Position numbers and translations under genes: made by a program | Notes under the pieces: model-generated | The model's input: the letters and a program-made list of their open reading frames with translations, nothing else | Database searches by the model: none | What the model was told of the DNA's origin: nothing | In this document: one piece after another, positions 53,445 to 62,092 of the stretch | Numbering within the stretch: the stretch's first letter is position 1 | How the letters are laid out: each line of letters begins with the position of its first letter | Assembly: GCA_014238285.1 (NCBI GenBank) | Contig: JABABK010000007.1 | Location: forward strand, 1 to 64,000 | Direction: 5' to 3' | DNA from: Hellea sp. | Lineage (GTDB): Bacteria; Pseudomonadota; Alphaproteobacteria; Caulobacterales; Maricaulaceae | Length of the DNA: 64,000 nucleotides

Positions 53445-54434
53445 TTAGGAAAGAATCATGTTGTGAATTGAGCGTTCTGGGCGAGCGCCATAATGGGATA
53501 TGACTTCTGCAGCGCACACGCTGCCAAGATAGCCAGCTTCTTGCCAGCTCATGCCCATTACGTGGCCGGCTAATACGCCGGCTGCATACTGGTCACCAGC
53601 CCCAGTCGTGTCCGTCAGCGAATCTGCTTTGGCTCTAGGCACAATGTGAACATCTCTGCCTTCTATTATTACGGACCCTTTTGCGCTGCGGGTAACGCAA
53701 GCAATTTTGCAGTCTTTTCGCAAAGCTTTTATGGCGACATCGAAATTGTCTGTTTCATAAAGCGATAAAAGCTCCGCCTCATTTGAAAATAGAATATCAA
53801 CATGGTGTTTTATCAAATGTCTGAAGCTGTCTCTATGGCGGTCCACACAAAATGTATCCGATAAAGTCAAAGACACTTTGCGGTTTGCCGCTTGCGCGTA
53901 TTCAGAGGCTTTCACAAAGGCGGCTTTAGCTGCATCTTGGTCAAATAAATAACCTTCTAAATAGATGATAGAAGCTGCCTGTATTTGAGACTTAACAATA
54001 TCTTTTGGACTAAATTTTACAGATGCTCCCAAGAACGTATTCATGGACCGCTCGCCATCCGGCGTCACTGCGATTAAGCAGCGCGCTGTCGCATCCTGTC
54101 CTTTTAGGCGGCCTGTGTTATAAGTTACTTCAGCCTCTGTCATCCCATTAGCAAATCGGTCTCCCAGTGCATCATCCGCGACCTTCCCAACATACGCGGC
54201 CCGAACGCCTAATTTGGCGATGCCGACAAGTGTGTTTGCCGCGGACCCACCTGCAATTTCTTGCGGAGTAGCCACGGCCGACAGTTTTTTATGTAAATCA
54301 AGTGCTCGGTTTTCATCGATGAGCGTCATTGCGCTTTTCGGAATGTCATTTTCGGCCAAAAATTCATCAGAGGCGGGCGCGATCACATCCATGATCGCGT
54401 TGCCGATTCCCAAAACATCAAATTTAGTAGACAT
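53445..54434 (-). CDS. Adenosine kinase (PfkB/ribokinase family)
   Basis: A 329-residue sugar/nucleoside kinase. FDVLGIGNAIMDVIAP (about residues 5-20) starts the fold, GGSAANTLVGIAKLG (about 62-76) is the PfkB signature 1 substrate region, and DTTGAGDQYAAGVLAG (about 277-292) holds signature 2 with the catalytic Asp. The sequence is of the bacterial adenosine-kinase-like type and would salvage adenosine to AMP. Spaced 10 bases from the convergent MarR gene. Confidence 0.9.
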   Translation of the reverse strand: MSTKFDVLGIGNAIMDVIAPASDEFLAENDIPKSAMTLIDENRALDLHKKLSAVATPQEIAGGSAANTLVGIAKLGVRAAYVGKVADDALGDRFANGMTEAEVTYNTGRLKGQDATARCLIAVTPDGERSMNTFLGASVKFSPKDIVKSQIQAASIIYLEGYLFDQDAAKAAFVKASEYAQAANRKVSLTLSDTFCVDRHRDSFRHLIKHHVDILFSNEAELLSLYETDNFDVAIKALRKDCKIACVTRSAKGSVIIEGRDVHIVPRAKADSLTDTTGAGDQYAAGVLAGHVMGMSWQEAGYLGSVCAAEVISHYGARPERSIHNMILS

Positions 54435-54505
54435 TGTTCTTCCTTACATCTTGTGCTGCGCGGTTAAAACACTATCTGTGTTTTTGCAATGCGAAAGCTT
54501 AGATT

Positions 54506-55411
54506 ATGAAATACAAAGTCGCCGTCTTAATTTCTGACAACCTGGCCTCTGATCACGAAGATGCTAGAGATGATATTTTTGAGCTCGAAGAGCAAATGGC
54601 TAAACTCATCCCCGCATTTGCGCAGCACGAGATTTCTCTTGAAACTCTGCCTTGGAGACAAGCGGCCGATAATGCCGAAAATTTTGATGCTTACTTGCCA
54701 TTATTTGTCTGGGATTATTTTGAAGGCAATCAAGAAGATTTCTTATCTGAAATAGCAAAATCTGCCCAAAAGACCAAAATATTCAATAATTTTGACATCA
54801 TCCGCTGGAATTTGAACAAATCATATCTGGACGAGCTTGATAGTAGCGGCGCGCCGGTTATCCAGACAATCTATCTTGAACGCGTAACTCAAGCTGGCGT
54901 TGCGCGCGCATTTGAAGCTTTAAATACCGATATATTAGTTATTAAACCCGTTGTTGGCGGCGGGGCTTGGCGCCAAGCTTTGTATAAAAAAGATGATCCA
55001 TTTCCTGAAAAGGATAAACTTCCCCCAGAAGGCGCGATGGTTCAGGCCTTCTTGCCTAGCGTCCAGTCAGAGGGTGAATATTCGTTTGTCTATTTTGGTG
55101 GACAATTTTCTCACGCCGCGCTCAAACGAGCAAAATCTGGCGATTACCGAATTCAATCCATTTATGGAGGAACAGAAGAAACCTATTCTCCATCAAGTGA
55201 AGAACGGGAATCTGCCCGGTTAATTTTAGACGCACTAGATTTCACACCGCTTTATGCTCGCGTTGATTTATTACGTGGCAATGACGGGGCTTTAAAGTTA
55301 ATCGAGCTCGAATTACTCGAGCCTTATCTTTATTTACCTCACGCCGAAGAACAAGACGGTCTTAATAAAGGCGCTTTAAAGCTCGCAGAGGCGCTGGCTA
55401 AAAAACTCTAA
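54506..55411 (+). CDS. ATP-grasp domain protein of unknown substrate
   Basis: A 301-residue protein with an ATP-grasp-like plan. An N-terminal alpha/beta part (VAVLISDNLAS, FDAYLPLFVWDYFEG) is followed by LVIKPVVGGGAWRQAL (about residues 149-164, ATP-binding lysine and glycine loop), MVQAFLPSVQSEGEYSFVYFGGQFSHA (in part) and a C-terminal YARVDLLRGNDGALKLIELELLEP (in part) carrying the metal-binding acid pair. It is similar in plan to glutathione synthetase but distinct from gshB in this window. Stop overlaps nth by four bases. Confidence 0.75.
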   Translation: MKYKVAVLISDNLASDHEDARDDIFELEEQMAKLIPAFAQHEISLETLPWRQAADNAENFDAYLPLFVWDYFEGNQEDFLSEIAKSAQKTKIFNNFDIIRWNLNKSYLDELDSSGAPVIQTIYLERVTQAGVARAFEALNTDILVIKPVVGGGAWRQALYKKDDPFPEKDKLPPEGAMVQAFLPSVQSEGEYSFVYFGGQFSHAALKRAKSGDYRIQSIYGGTEETYSPSSEERESARLILDALDFTPLYARVDLLRGNDGALKLIELELLEPYLYLPHAEEQDGLNKGALKLAEALAKKL

Positions 55412-56085
55412 TCAACTGCCGGAGTTTTGTCTTTAAACTTGCAAATCTCGCTAATGACGCAATTAAAACATTTAGGCGTCCTAGCAACACAAACATATCG
55501 TCCGTGCAAGATGAGCCAATGATGGGCGTGAAGCGCATATTCATCCGGCGTAACTTTTAAAAGATTAAGTTCAACTTCTAACGGGTTTTTACCCGGCGCC
55601 ATTCCTGTACGGTTAGATACCCTAAATATATGCGTATCCACCGCCATGGTTGGTTGACGAAAAATTTCGTTTAAAACCACGTTAGCTGTTTTTCGACCAA
55701 CTCCAGGCAGGCGCTCTAATTCTTCGCGCGTGTCCGGAACTTCGCTGCCAAAGTCATCGATTAGCATTTGAGATAATTTGGTAACATTTTTGGCCTTTGT
55801 TCGGAAAAGCCCGATGGTTTTTACATAGTCACGGACTTTGTCTTCACCCAAGGCGGCCATTTTTTCAGGCGTATCCGCCGCTTCAAATAGAGCTTTGGTC
55901 GCTTTATTAACCCCGACGTCTGTTGCTTGGGCCGACAGCGCCACCGCCACAACCAATGTAAATGGATTTGAGTAGTGTAGCTCTGTACGAGGCGCAGGGT
56001 CGAGCCTAGCAAGATGAGCGTAAATATCCGCAATTTTGGCCCGGGTTAATTTAGGTCTGGGTAGTTTTTTATTGGAAACAGCCAT
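55408..56085 (-). CDS. nth: Endonuclease III
   Basis: A 225-residue base-excision DNA glycosylase/AP lyase for oxidised pyrimidines. ALSAQATDVGVNKAT (about residues 51-65), the helix-hairpin-helix LERLPGVGRKTANVVL with catalytic Lys (about 122-137), MAVDTHIFRVSNRTG with catalytic Asp (about 147-161), and a C-terminal [4Fe-4S] cluster with C-x6-C-x2-C-x5-C (CVARTPKCFNCVISEIC). The ATG shares one base with the stop of the upstream reductase gene. Confidence 0.96.
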   Translation of the reverse strand: MAVSNKKLPRPKLTRAKIADIYAHLARLDPAPRTELHYSNPFTLVVAVALSAQATDVGVNKATKALFEAADTPEKMAALGEDKVRDYVKTIGLFRTKAKNVTKLSQMLIDDFGSEVPDTREELERLPGVGRKTANVVLNEIFRQPTMAVDTHIFRVSNRTGMAPGKNPLEVELNLLKVTPDEYALHAHHWLILHGRYVCVARTPKCFNCVISEICKFKDKTPAVD

Positions 56086-56639
56086 TATCCGCGCGTTGAT
56101 ATCCGGTCTAACATTTGCTCAATCATTTTATCGGCAAAGGACGACGCTGGCTGAGCCGTTAGTTCTCCCTTTTTATCAAAAGCCTTATCTGCAAGCCCGC
56201 AACCCGTTTGGGCTGGGACAAGGTCAGCCCCAAGTCTCATCATGATAAACTGAATTTGGCGCATAGCCATAATTCCACTCATAGGACCTGGTGAACAAGA
56301 GGCAATCCCGAAAACTTTGCCGGATATATGTCCCATTTCAACCGTGCTCGTCCAATCAATGGCATTTTTAAGAACGGGCGGCAGACCGCCATTATATTCC
56401 GGCGAGACAATAATAATCCCGTCAAAGCCTTTCATACGGCTAATCAGTTTTTTAACGCCAGTGGGTGTTTTAAGGTCGCCATGATAAAGAGGTAAATCAT
56501 AGGTCGCTAAGTTGATTTCACCCGTCTTAACGCCAGCGGCTTTTACTTTTTTCTGCAAAGCCTTAGAGAGTTTTTGGTTGATGGAGTCTTTTCTTAAAGA
56601 GCCACATAAAAAGCCGATGCGCGGCGGTGTTTTTGCCAT
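56085..56639 (-). CDS. NADPH-dependent FMN reductase
   Basis: A 184-residue flavodoxin-like reductase. The FMN phosphate loop GFLCGSLRKDSINQKL (about residues 9-24) and VSPEYNGGLPPVLKNAIDW (about 79-97) mark the NADPH-dependent FMN/quinone reductase family. It would supply reduced flavin or detoxify quinones. Transcribed with nth (TAATG overlap). Confidence 0.92.
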   Translation of the reverse strand: MAKTPPRIGFLCGSLRKDSINQKLSKALQKKVKAAGVKTGEINLATYDLPLYHGDLKTPTGVKKLISRMKGFDGIIIVSPEYNGGLPPVLKNAIDWTSTVEMGHISGKVFGIASCSPGPMSGIMAMRQIQFIMMRLGADLVPAQTGCGLADKAFDKKGELTAQPASSFADKMIEQMLDRISTRG

Positions 56640-56701
56640 GATATATCCTTATTTTTCAGCACTATAAAAACCCTTGAAGACAAATCAATTATAATGCGGA
56701 A

Positions 56702-57184
56702 TTATTTTCCGGTTCGTAAAAACACATACCACGCGCCGCTGCCGCCATGTTTAATATGAGCGGGCGCGAACTCTGCAATGACATGCCTAATATCTGGATG
56801 TTGAAGCCAATTAGGAAGGTTTTGCCTTAGAACACCTTGCCCGCGAAGGCCTTTACCCGTGACCACTAAAATGCATTTGTGGTTTTGGTTAAAGCTTCGA
56901 ATGATTCCGTGCCTAAGTTTTGAAAAAGCTTCTGTCTGCGTTAAGTCATGTAGATCAAGCTTGCGATCAAATTCAACTTTTCCCCGCCGGGTTTTCTTAT
57001 CTTGTTTGGTGAAAAGCGGACCGCTTTTAGGTGTTTGTCTAATGTTTTTGATATCTGATATTTGCAGCATATTCAAAAATTCTTGTTTCTCAGGTTTTGA
57101 ACTACCGCTTCGCAAAGGCGACACAGTTCGCGCAACTCGCCCCCAAAGGTTTTTGTCCTCCGGTTGATTGAGTTTCTTTTTCAT
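56702..57184 (-). CDS. Smr domain protein
   Basis: A 160-residue protein ending in a Smr (small MutS-related) domain (about residues 76-158): LDLHDLTQTEAFSKL, CILVVTGKGLRGQGVLRQ, and GGSGAWYVFLRTGK. This domain nicks or binds nucleic acid. The N-terminal half is basic and disordered. The ATG overlaps the EamA stop (ATGA). Smr next to mltA and Tim44 is a conserved origin-proximal order in alphaproteobacteria, here with an EamA gene inserted. Confidence 0.9.
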   Translation of the reverse strand: MKKKLNQPEDKNLWGRVARTVSPLRSGSSKPEKQEFLNMLQISDIKNIRQTPKSGPLFTKQDKKTRRGKVEFDRKLDLHDLTQTEAFSKLRHGIIRSFNQNHKCILVVTGKGLRGQGVLRQNLPNWLQHPDIRHVIAEFAPAHIKHGGSGAWYVFLRTGK

Positions 57185-58083
57185 GGTGACGGAACACGGA
57201 CAGGCGCAGTTCTAGGCTTTCCTTGTTGAGCCAGCCAAATCGCGCCTAATATTAAAGCACAGCCGCCAAATTGAAGCCCTGTCATAGCTTCATCAAACAA
57301 CACCCATGCCACCATAGCAGCCACAACGGGCTGAACCACGATTAACACGCCGGCTATAGAAGCTGGCGTTGATCCCAGCCCTGATATGATCAAACCTTGA
57401 CCCATTACCTGAACAACTATTGCCAAAAACAGCGGCACTAACAGTCCTGATAGTGTTGCAGGTAAAAAAGATTCTCCCGATAGCCTCACCCATAAAACTG
57501 AGACTATCAGCTCAGTGACCGTCAACCAAAAAATAGCTTCGATTCCACTCAATAAACTTCGTGCCATCTTCGAACAGAGTATATAAGCCGAAACTAGAAA
57601 AGCGGCACCGAGTGCCAGCAGGTCTCCTTTGAGAACACCTTTACTTTCAGCCCCACCTCCTAAAGACAGAGCTGCCGCACCAATGAGGGCGACAAGAATA
57701 GCGACAAACCACACATTGGATGGCCTCTCTTTCAAAACAACCCAGGCTAAAAACCCAACGCCCAGGTTTCCAAGGCCAACGATAAACGTCGCGTTAGCTA
57801 CGGTTGTGAGCGAAAGGCCCCAATGCCATAGCGCAATATCGCTTGCAAAAAAGACACCGGCAAGAATGATGAGGGGGCTAGGTTTTACAGGTTTTCTTTT
57901 CTGAATTAAAAACACCAACATCAATAATATTGGAACGGCAAAAAGATATCGCCAAAATGCAATCGCCTGAGGACCCAGATCATTTAACCCCAATCGCAGT
58001 CCAATAGGCGCAAAACCAATACAAATCCCGCCCGCTAAAACGGTGAGCGGTCCTTTTAGAGAATTGCTTGGTTTATCTGTCAT
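57181..58083 (-). CDS. EamA/DMT family transporter
   Basis: A 300-residue polytopic protein with ten helices in two EamA repeats (about residues 12-145 and 155-288), showing GPQAIAFWRYLFAVPILLML and the second-repeat GSTPASIAGVLIVVQPVVAAMVAW (quoted partly). This is a drug/metabolite exporter family; the substrate is unknown. Its last codons overlap the Smr gene. Confidence 0.9.
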   Translation of the reverse strand: MTDKPSNSLKGPLTVLAGGICIGFAPIGLRLGLNDLGPQAIAFWRYLFAVPILLMLVFLIQKRKPVKPSPLIILAGVFFASDIALWHWGLSLTTVANATFIVGLGNLGVGFLAWVVLKERPSNVWFVAILVALIGAAALSLGGGAESKGVLKGDLLALGAAFLVSAYILCSKMARSLLSGIEAIFWLTVTELIVSVLWVRLSGESFLPATLSGLLVPLFLAIVVQVMGQGLIISGLGSTPASIAGVLIVVQPVVAAMVAWVLFDEAMTGLQFGGCALILGAIWLAQQGKPRTAPVRVPSP

Positions 58084-58100
58084 AACGCTCGCCTAGCGAA

Positions 58101-59366
58101 TTAAGATATAGATGCCAACTGCAAAGCTAGATGAAAGGGCAATAAAACAGTCCAGCTTGCAGGATGTTTCATAACCCCCGCTTTATCACCCGCCGTAAAT
58201 CCTGAGCCAAAATATAGGTCAGCTCTAAAAGCCCCCCGTATAGCTTTGCCGGTATCTTGACTTATGGTAAGCAGGCTTGTGTTTTGTCCTTTGTAATCGC
58301 CTTTCCCAGACGGTATTTTGGTTTCGAGCCAAAACGGCACGCCGTAAGGGTAATGAGATGGATCAACCGCAATTGATGCCATATCCGTCAGCGGTACGCG
58401 CATAGCACCCTTGGGGCCCTCGCCCTCTAAAATCTGTTCTTCTTGAAAGAAAATATATCGTTTATTTTCATTCATAAGCGCTCTACTTTTTACCGATCCA
58501 GCTGATACCATCCAGTTTTCAATATCCTGCTTGGACGCTTTATTCTTTAAAAGTTCGCCACGTTCGACCAAAACTCTACCAATCGACGTATATGAATACC
58601 CATTATTATTAGCATAAGCTGCGCGCAATTTTTGACCATCATTAAAAACTAAAACACCGCTTCCTTGAATTTGCATAAAAAAGACATCAATCGGTTCCCC
58701 ATAAGCAATAGGCGTGGCAGATGATTCAGATATACTAGACCTTGGCCAAGTTAAAACATCCAGGTTTGAGGGTGACGATAGGATTGGCTCGGAATAAATA
58801 TCTGTTTTGATCTTACTAACATTTATTTCAGGCTGGTAATAACCTGTGATCATTCCGGCTTGATCATCATTACTCAAAATAACTGGCAAAAATTCGCTTT
58901 CGAAAAACGTTCTAGCCATTTCAATATCACCGCTCGAATAAACATCCGCTAAAACACAGCTGGAATACCAATCACTAACCCGGCCATAGTCAGAATTCCC
59001 AGAAAACAATTCCGCACTTAAATCCATCTCTTTAATCTTAACGCAACTTCGTTGAAATGAAGTGAGCGCCGGTCTAAGGTCCGTCGTCGCCCACCCTGAT
59101 AGGGCCTTAAACGCTGCATTTATATCAATCGGCGATGTTGAGGGTTCGATATCTGGCGGCACAATCACTACGACTCCCAAACCTCCTTCAGAGTCATCGT
59201 TCGGGCCATTATTAGGAGGTATCGGTTCGCGCGGCGGAGCCTCAACAGGCACAGGGCTTGGAATCGGCTCTGCTACAGGCGGCGTTTTTTCTTGTTCTGG
59301 GGTGGTCGTACAAGCCGAAAAACCAATGCACATTAAGCACAGGGATAACAATAGCTGTTTCTTCAT
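58101..59366 (-). CDS. mltA: Membrane-bound lytic murein transglycosylase A
   Basis: A 421-residue outer-membrane lipoprotein that cleaves peptidoglycan glycan strands to 1,6-anhydro products. The lipobox GFSAC (Cys near 19) is followed by a proline-rich linker (about 25-60), the MltA domain (GMITGYYQPEINVS, FFMQIQGSGVLVF, about 170-290) and the 3D domain (GAFRADLYFGSGFTAGDKAGVM, catalytic Asp, near 370-395). Precedes Smr/EamA in the conserved cluster; Tim44 gene is five bases upstream. Confidence 0.92.
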   Translation of the reverse strand: MKKQLLLSLCLMCIGFSACTTTPEQEKTPPVAEPIPSPVPVEAPPREPIPPNNGPNDDSEGGLGVVVIVPPDIEPSTSPIDINAAFKALSGWATTDLRPALTSFQRSCVKIKEMDLSAELFSGNSDYGRVSDWYSSCVLADVYSSGDIEMARTFFESEFLPVILSNDDQAGMITGYYQPEINVSKIKTDIYSEPILSSPSNLDVLTWPRSSISESSATPIAYGEPIDVFFMQIQGSGVLVFNDGQKLRAAYANNNGYSYTSIGRVLVERGELLKNKASKQDIENWMVSAGSVKSRALMNENKRYIFFQEEQILEGEGPKGAMRVPLTDMASIAVDPSHYPYGVPFWLETKIPSGKGDYKGQNTSLLTISQDTGKAIRGAFRADLYFGSGFTAGDKAGVMKHPASWTVLLPFHLALQLASIS

Positions 59367-59371
59367 AATGA

Positions 59372-60037
59372 CTACTGCGTTGTATCTGGAGTCGGGTCTG
59401 CTTCTATCTCGTCGCCATCAGACGGCGCAACATCTGCTAAAAGCCAATTCGGGCTTTTCGATTTGAAATCTCTTTCAAAACTCCAAACTTCCCGACTTCG
59501 TGATAAAGAATCCGGATCCCCTTCGACAATATTTCCCTCGGCATCTTTCAGGGCAGATGCTAGCTCTGCTTCAAAGCGAACTGAAATACGTCCATTATTC
59601 CCATCGCAGGAAACGCCAACAATTTCAGCGCTAAACAAACGGGCTAAATCTGTAATTTGGGTCAAATTATTGACTTCACGATTAGAAATCGCTCCCTCAT
59701 AAACATCATATACACTGTCCGTCAGAAGTTCTTTGAGCAAATCTCTATCACCATCTGCGTAAGCTTCCAGAATAACACTATAGGCACCTTGTGCCTGATC
59801 TGTGAATGTCGCGATTGTAAACATTGGGTCAAAAGCGCGAATCTTGGTAATATCTGGAAAATCTCCAGATTCTTCCAACGGCTCAATCATGGCTGGTTTT
59901 GCGTCATTATCATTGTTCATATATTTTTCAGGGTCAAAGGCCGCTTCTGGGCCCTGACCTACGGATTTTCCTAAAACGGAATACAGCATGGCACAAATAA
60001 TAGTCGCGATTGCAGCGTAGAGGATTATTTCATTCAT
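59372..60037 (-). CDS. Tim44/TimA-like membrane protein
   Basis: A 221-residue protein with one N-terminal helix (about residues 3-20, IILYAAIATIICAMLYSVLG), a short disordered region and a Tim44-like domain (about 70-205): FDPMFTIATFTDQAQGAYSVILEAYADGDRDLLKELL in part, and REVWSFERDFKSKSPNWLLADV. In mitochondria Tim44 tethers Hsp70 to the translocon; bacterial TimA's role is unknown. Its place beside secB and mltA is conserved. Confidence 0.9.
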   Translation of the reverse strand: MNEIILYAAIATIICAMLYSVLGKSVGQGPEAAFDPEKYMNNDNDAKPAMIEPLEESGDFPDITKIRAFDPMFTIATFTDQAQGAYSVILEAYADGDRDLLKELLTDSVYDVYEGAISNREVNNLTQITDLARLFSAEIVGVSCDGNNGRISVRFEAELASALKDAEGNIVEGDPDSLSRSREVWSFERDFKSKSPNWLLADVAPSDGDEIEADPTPDTTQ

Positions 60038-60173
60038 AGTTTTGCCTGCGTCGATATTCTTTAGTTATATGTCATAAAATCTGGATTGACCAGTTGCTCG
60101 GTTCAGCTGGCTATGTTAGCTCACCTCGCGCTAAGCGCAACATATTTAACAAACCTGATACAGGAGTGGCCCA

Positions 60174-60674
60174 ATGGCCAAAAAGAAAAAAGAAACCAAA
60201 CCAGCAGAAGAGCCTGTTGTTGAAGGCCAGCCTGGCCCAATGCTTCAAGTGCTCGCTCAATATACTAAAGATCAAAGTTTTGAAAATCCAAATGCACCGG
60301 ATTCTCTTCGGTCTGAACAAGGCGCCCCAGCGATTAATATCGCGATCGAGATTGGACGCCAAATGATGGCTGATGATGCTGTTGAAGTCACTTTAATACT
60401 TAAAGCCGATGCCAAACACGGCGATACAACAGCTTTTATTGCAGAGCTCGAATATGCAGGCCTTTTCGCTTTTAGAAATGTTAATATTGAAGAAATTCAG
60501 CCCTTGATCATGATTGAGTGCCCAAGGCTTCTATTCCCATTTGCCCGCCAAATTATGGCTGAAATGACTCAGGGTGGTGGCTTCCCGCCTATCATGCTCG
60601 AGCCACCGGATTTTGCCGCTATGTTTCGTGATGAAATGATGCGCCGTGCCGCGGAAGCAGAAAACATAAATTAG
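60174..60674 (+). CDS. secB: Protein-export chaperone SecB
   Basis: A 166-residue tetrameric chaperone that keeps preproteins unfolded and hands them to SecA. QYTKDQSFENPNAPDSL (about residues 25-41), VEVTLILKADAK, AFIAELEYAGLFAFRNV and CPRLLFPFARQIMAEMTQGGGFPP (about 122-145, in part) are diagnostic. An acidic/basic N-terminal tail of about 20 residues is present. Strong ribosome site CAGGAG. Pairs functionally with the SecA zinc tail encoded at 26718. Confidence 0.97.
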   Translation: MAKKKKETKPAEEPVVEGQPGPMLQVLAQYTKDQSFENPNAPDSLRSEQGAPAINIAIEIGRQMMADDAVEVTLILKADAKHGDTTAFIAELEYAGLFAFRNVNIEEIQPLIMIECPRLLFPFARQIMAEMTQGGGFPPIMLEPPDFAAMFRDEMMRRAAEAENIN

Positions 60675-60698
60675 ATAATTTTATTTATTGAAATACTG

Positions 60699-60729
60699 AC
60701 CCGCTCATTTCTTTTGAGTGGGTTTTCTT
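60699..60729 (+). terminator. Rho-independent terminator of secB
   Basis: ACCCGCTCA and TGAGTGGGT form a 9-bp stem (one G-U pair) with a 7-base loop, followed by TTTCTT. It lies 24 bases past the secB stop. Confidence 0.8.
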
Positions 60730-60783
60730 ATGGTTTTATCTTAAACTACAAACGGCTTCCGCTGTTAACCCATTAAAGCTTCA

Positions 60784-61503
60784 TCAACGGGCTGCTTTAG
60801 CCCAATGTCTTTGCCATATCATTGATTTGTCATTCCCGCCCAACTTTTCAATGAATGTTTCATGGGCTGCTTTTTCAGAATTTGTTAGTTTGATTTGAAG
60901 AGGTATTGACCGAGGCTTCGCGACCGGGACCAAAGTTGTTTCAACCTGCCTGTTTTGTTTATCATCAAACCCGAAACGGCGCATACGTCCGCCTGACAAT
61001 TCTAGATAAACCTCTGCCAACAATTGCGCATCGATGAGAGCCCCGTGATTGTCCCGGCTCGCTAGTGAAATTGAAAAACGCTTACACAAAGCATCGAGTG
61101 AAGCCGGAGACCCTGGAAATTTAGCTCTCGCGATTTTGAGGGTGTCCGTGAACCTCTTAGGTACAATCGGATCAAACCCCGCGCGGATTAATTCTGCATT
61201 GACAAAACTCATATCAAAATCAGAATTATGAGCCACTAATTGCGCATCACCGACAAAGTCTAAAAATGCTTGAGCTTGATCTGCAAATTTGGGTTTTCCC
61301 GTCAAAAACTCTCGAGTTAAACCTGTAATCTGAGTAACTTTTTCAGGAATGTCTCGTTCTGGATCAAGATATGTATGAAATGTTTCACCAGTTGGCATAA
61401 GGTCGATTATTTCTAAACAGCCTATTTCCGTAATCCGGTCCTCACCTTTAGCATGAAACCCTGTGGTCTCCGTATCAAAAACAATTTCCCTAACTCTGGC
61501 CAT
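60784..61503 (-). CDS. dnaQ: DNA polymerase III epsilon subunit (3'-5' exonuclease)
   Basis: A 239-residue proofreading subunit. ExoI motif IVFDTETTGF (about residues 8-17), ExoII VAHNSDFDMSFVNAEL (about 90-105) and the ExoIII-epsilon H-x-A-x-x-D in DNHGALIDAQLLAEVYLEL (about 152-170) give the four acids and histidine. The C-terminal 60 residues include the linker to the alpha subunit. Two bases downstream of coaE stop, in the cluster aroE-coaE-dnaQ. Confidence 0.96.
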   Translation of the reverse strand: MARVREIVFDTETTGFHAKGEDRITEIGCLEIIDLMPTGETFHTYLDPERDIPEKVTQITGLTREFLTGKPKFADQAQAFLDFVGDAQLVAHNSDFDMSFVNAELIRAGFDPIVPKRFTDTLKIARAKFPGSPASLDALCKRFSISLASRDNHGALIDAQLLAEVYLELSGGRMRRFGFDDKQNRQVETTLVPVAKPRSIPLQIKLTNSEKAAHETFIEKLGGNDKSMIWQRHWAKAAR

Positions 61504-61504
61504 G

Positions 61505-62092
61505 TTATTCCCGTATTTCCTTTATGATAGCTTGCACTTGTTCGCGTGCAGCCTCCAGACCTTTATCCGTAAAAATAAGATAATCAGCTCTTTTTCTTTT
61601 CTCAGCGTCAGGAGTCTGTCGTTGAAGCAAGGTTTCAAACATTTCCTCCGTCATACCCGGCCTGCCTAAAACCCGTTTCTTTTGCACCTCATATGGAGCT
61701 GTTACGACAACTATTTTATGAACATAAGCATCGCCGCCCATTTCAAACAATAAGGGCACGTCCATAATAACAATATCAGAACGGCCCTTCTTGGCTTGCT
61801 CAAAAAACCTTTGACGCGCTTTTGCCACCATTGGGTGAATAAAACTTTCTAGAACCGACAAATTTAAAGGATCAGTTCGTATATGAGCGCCAAGAACTTT
61901 CCGGTCGATAGCCCCGTCTATTATAGCGTCAGGGAACACCGCTTTTATTAAAGGCACGGCTTCACCGCCTTTAGCATATAGATCGTGAACCGATTTATCG
62001 GCGTCAAAAACCGGGCAGCCTTCATCCTCAAACATTTTAGATGTGGTTGTTTTTCCCATCCCGATAGACCCTGTCAGCCCAATAATAATCAT
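61505..62092 (-). CDS. coaE: Dephospho-CoA kinase
   Basis: A 195-residue kinase catalysing the last step of coenzyme A synthesis. P-loop GLTGSIGMGKTT (about residues 5-16), the substrate motif FDADKSVHDLY (about 33-43), SFIHPMVAKA and DVPLLFEMGGD (about 110-120) with VVVTAPYEVQKKRVLGR are all present. The ATG directly follows the aroE stop. Confidence 0.96.
   Translation of the reverse strand: MIIIGLTGSIGMGKTTTSKMFEDEGCPVFDADKSVHDLYAKGGEAVPLIKAVFPDAIIDGAIDRKVLGAHIRTDPLNLSVLESFIHPMVAKARQRFFEQAKKGRSDIVIMDVPLLFEMGGDAYVHKIVVVTAPYEVQKKRVLGRPGMTEEMFETLLQRQTPDAEKRKRADYLIFTDKGLEAAREQVQAIIKEIRE

Noticed and set aside
52015-55411. A lolA-MarR-adenosine kinase-ATP-grasp functional island
   Set aside because: Genes are on alternating strands, with separate promoters and no shared pathway or conserved order that I recognise.
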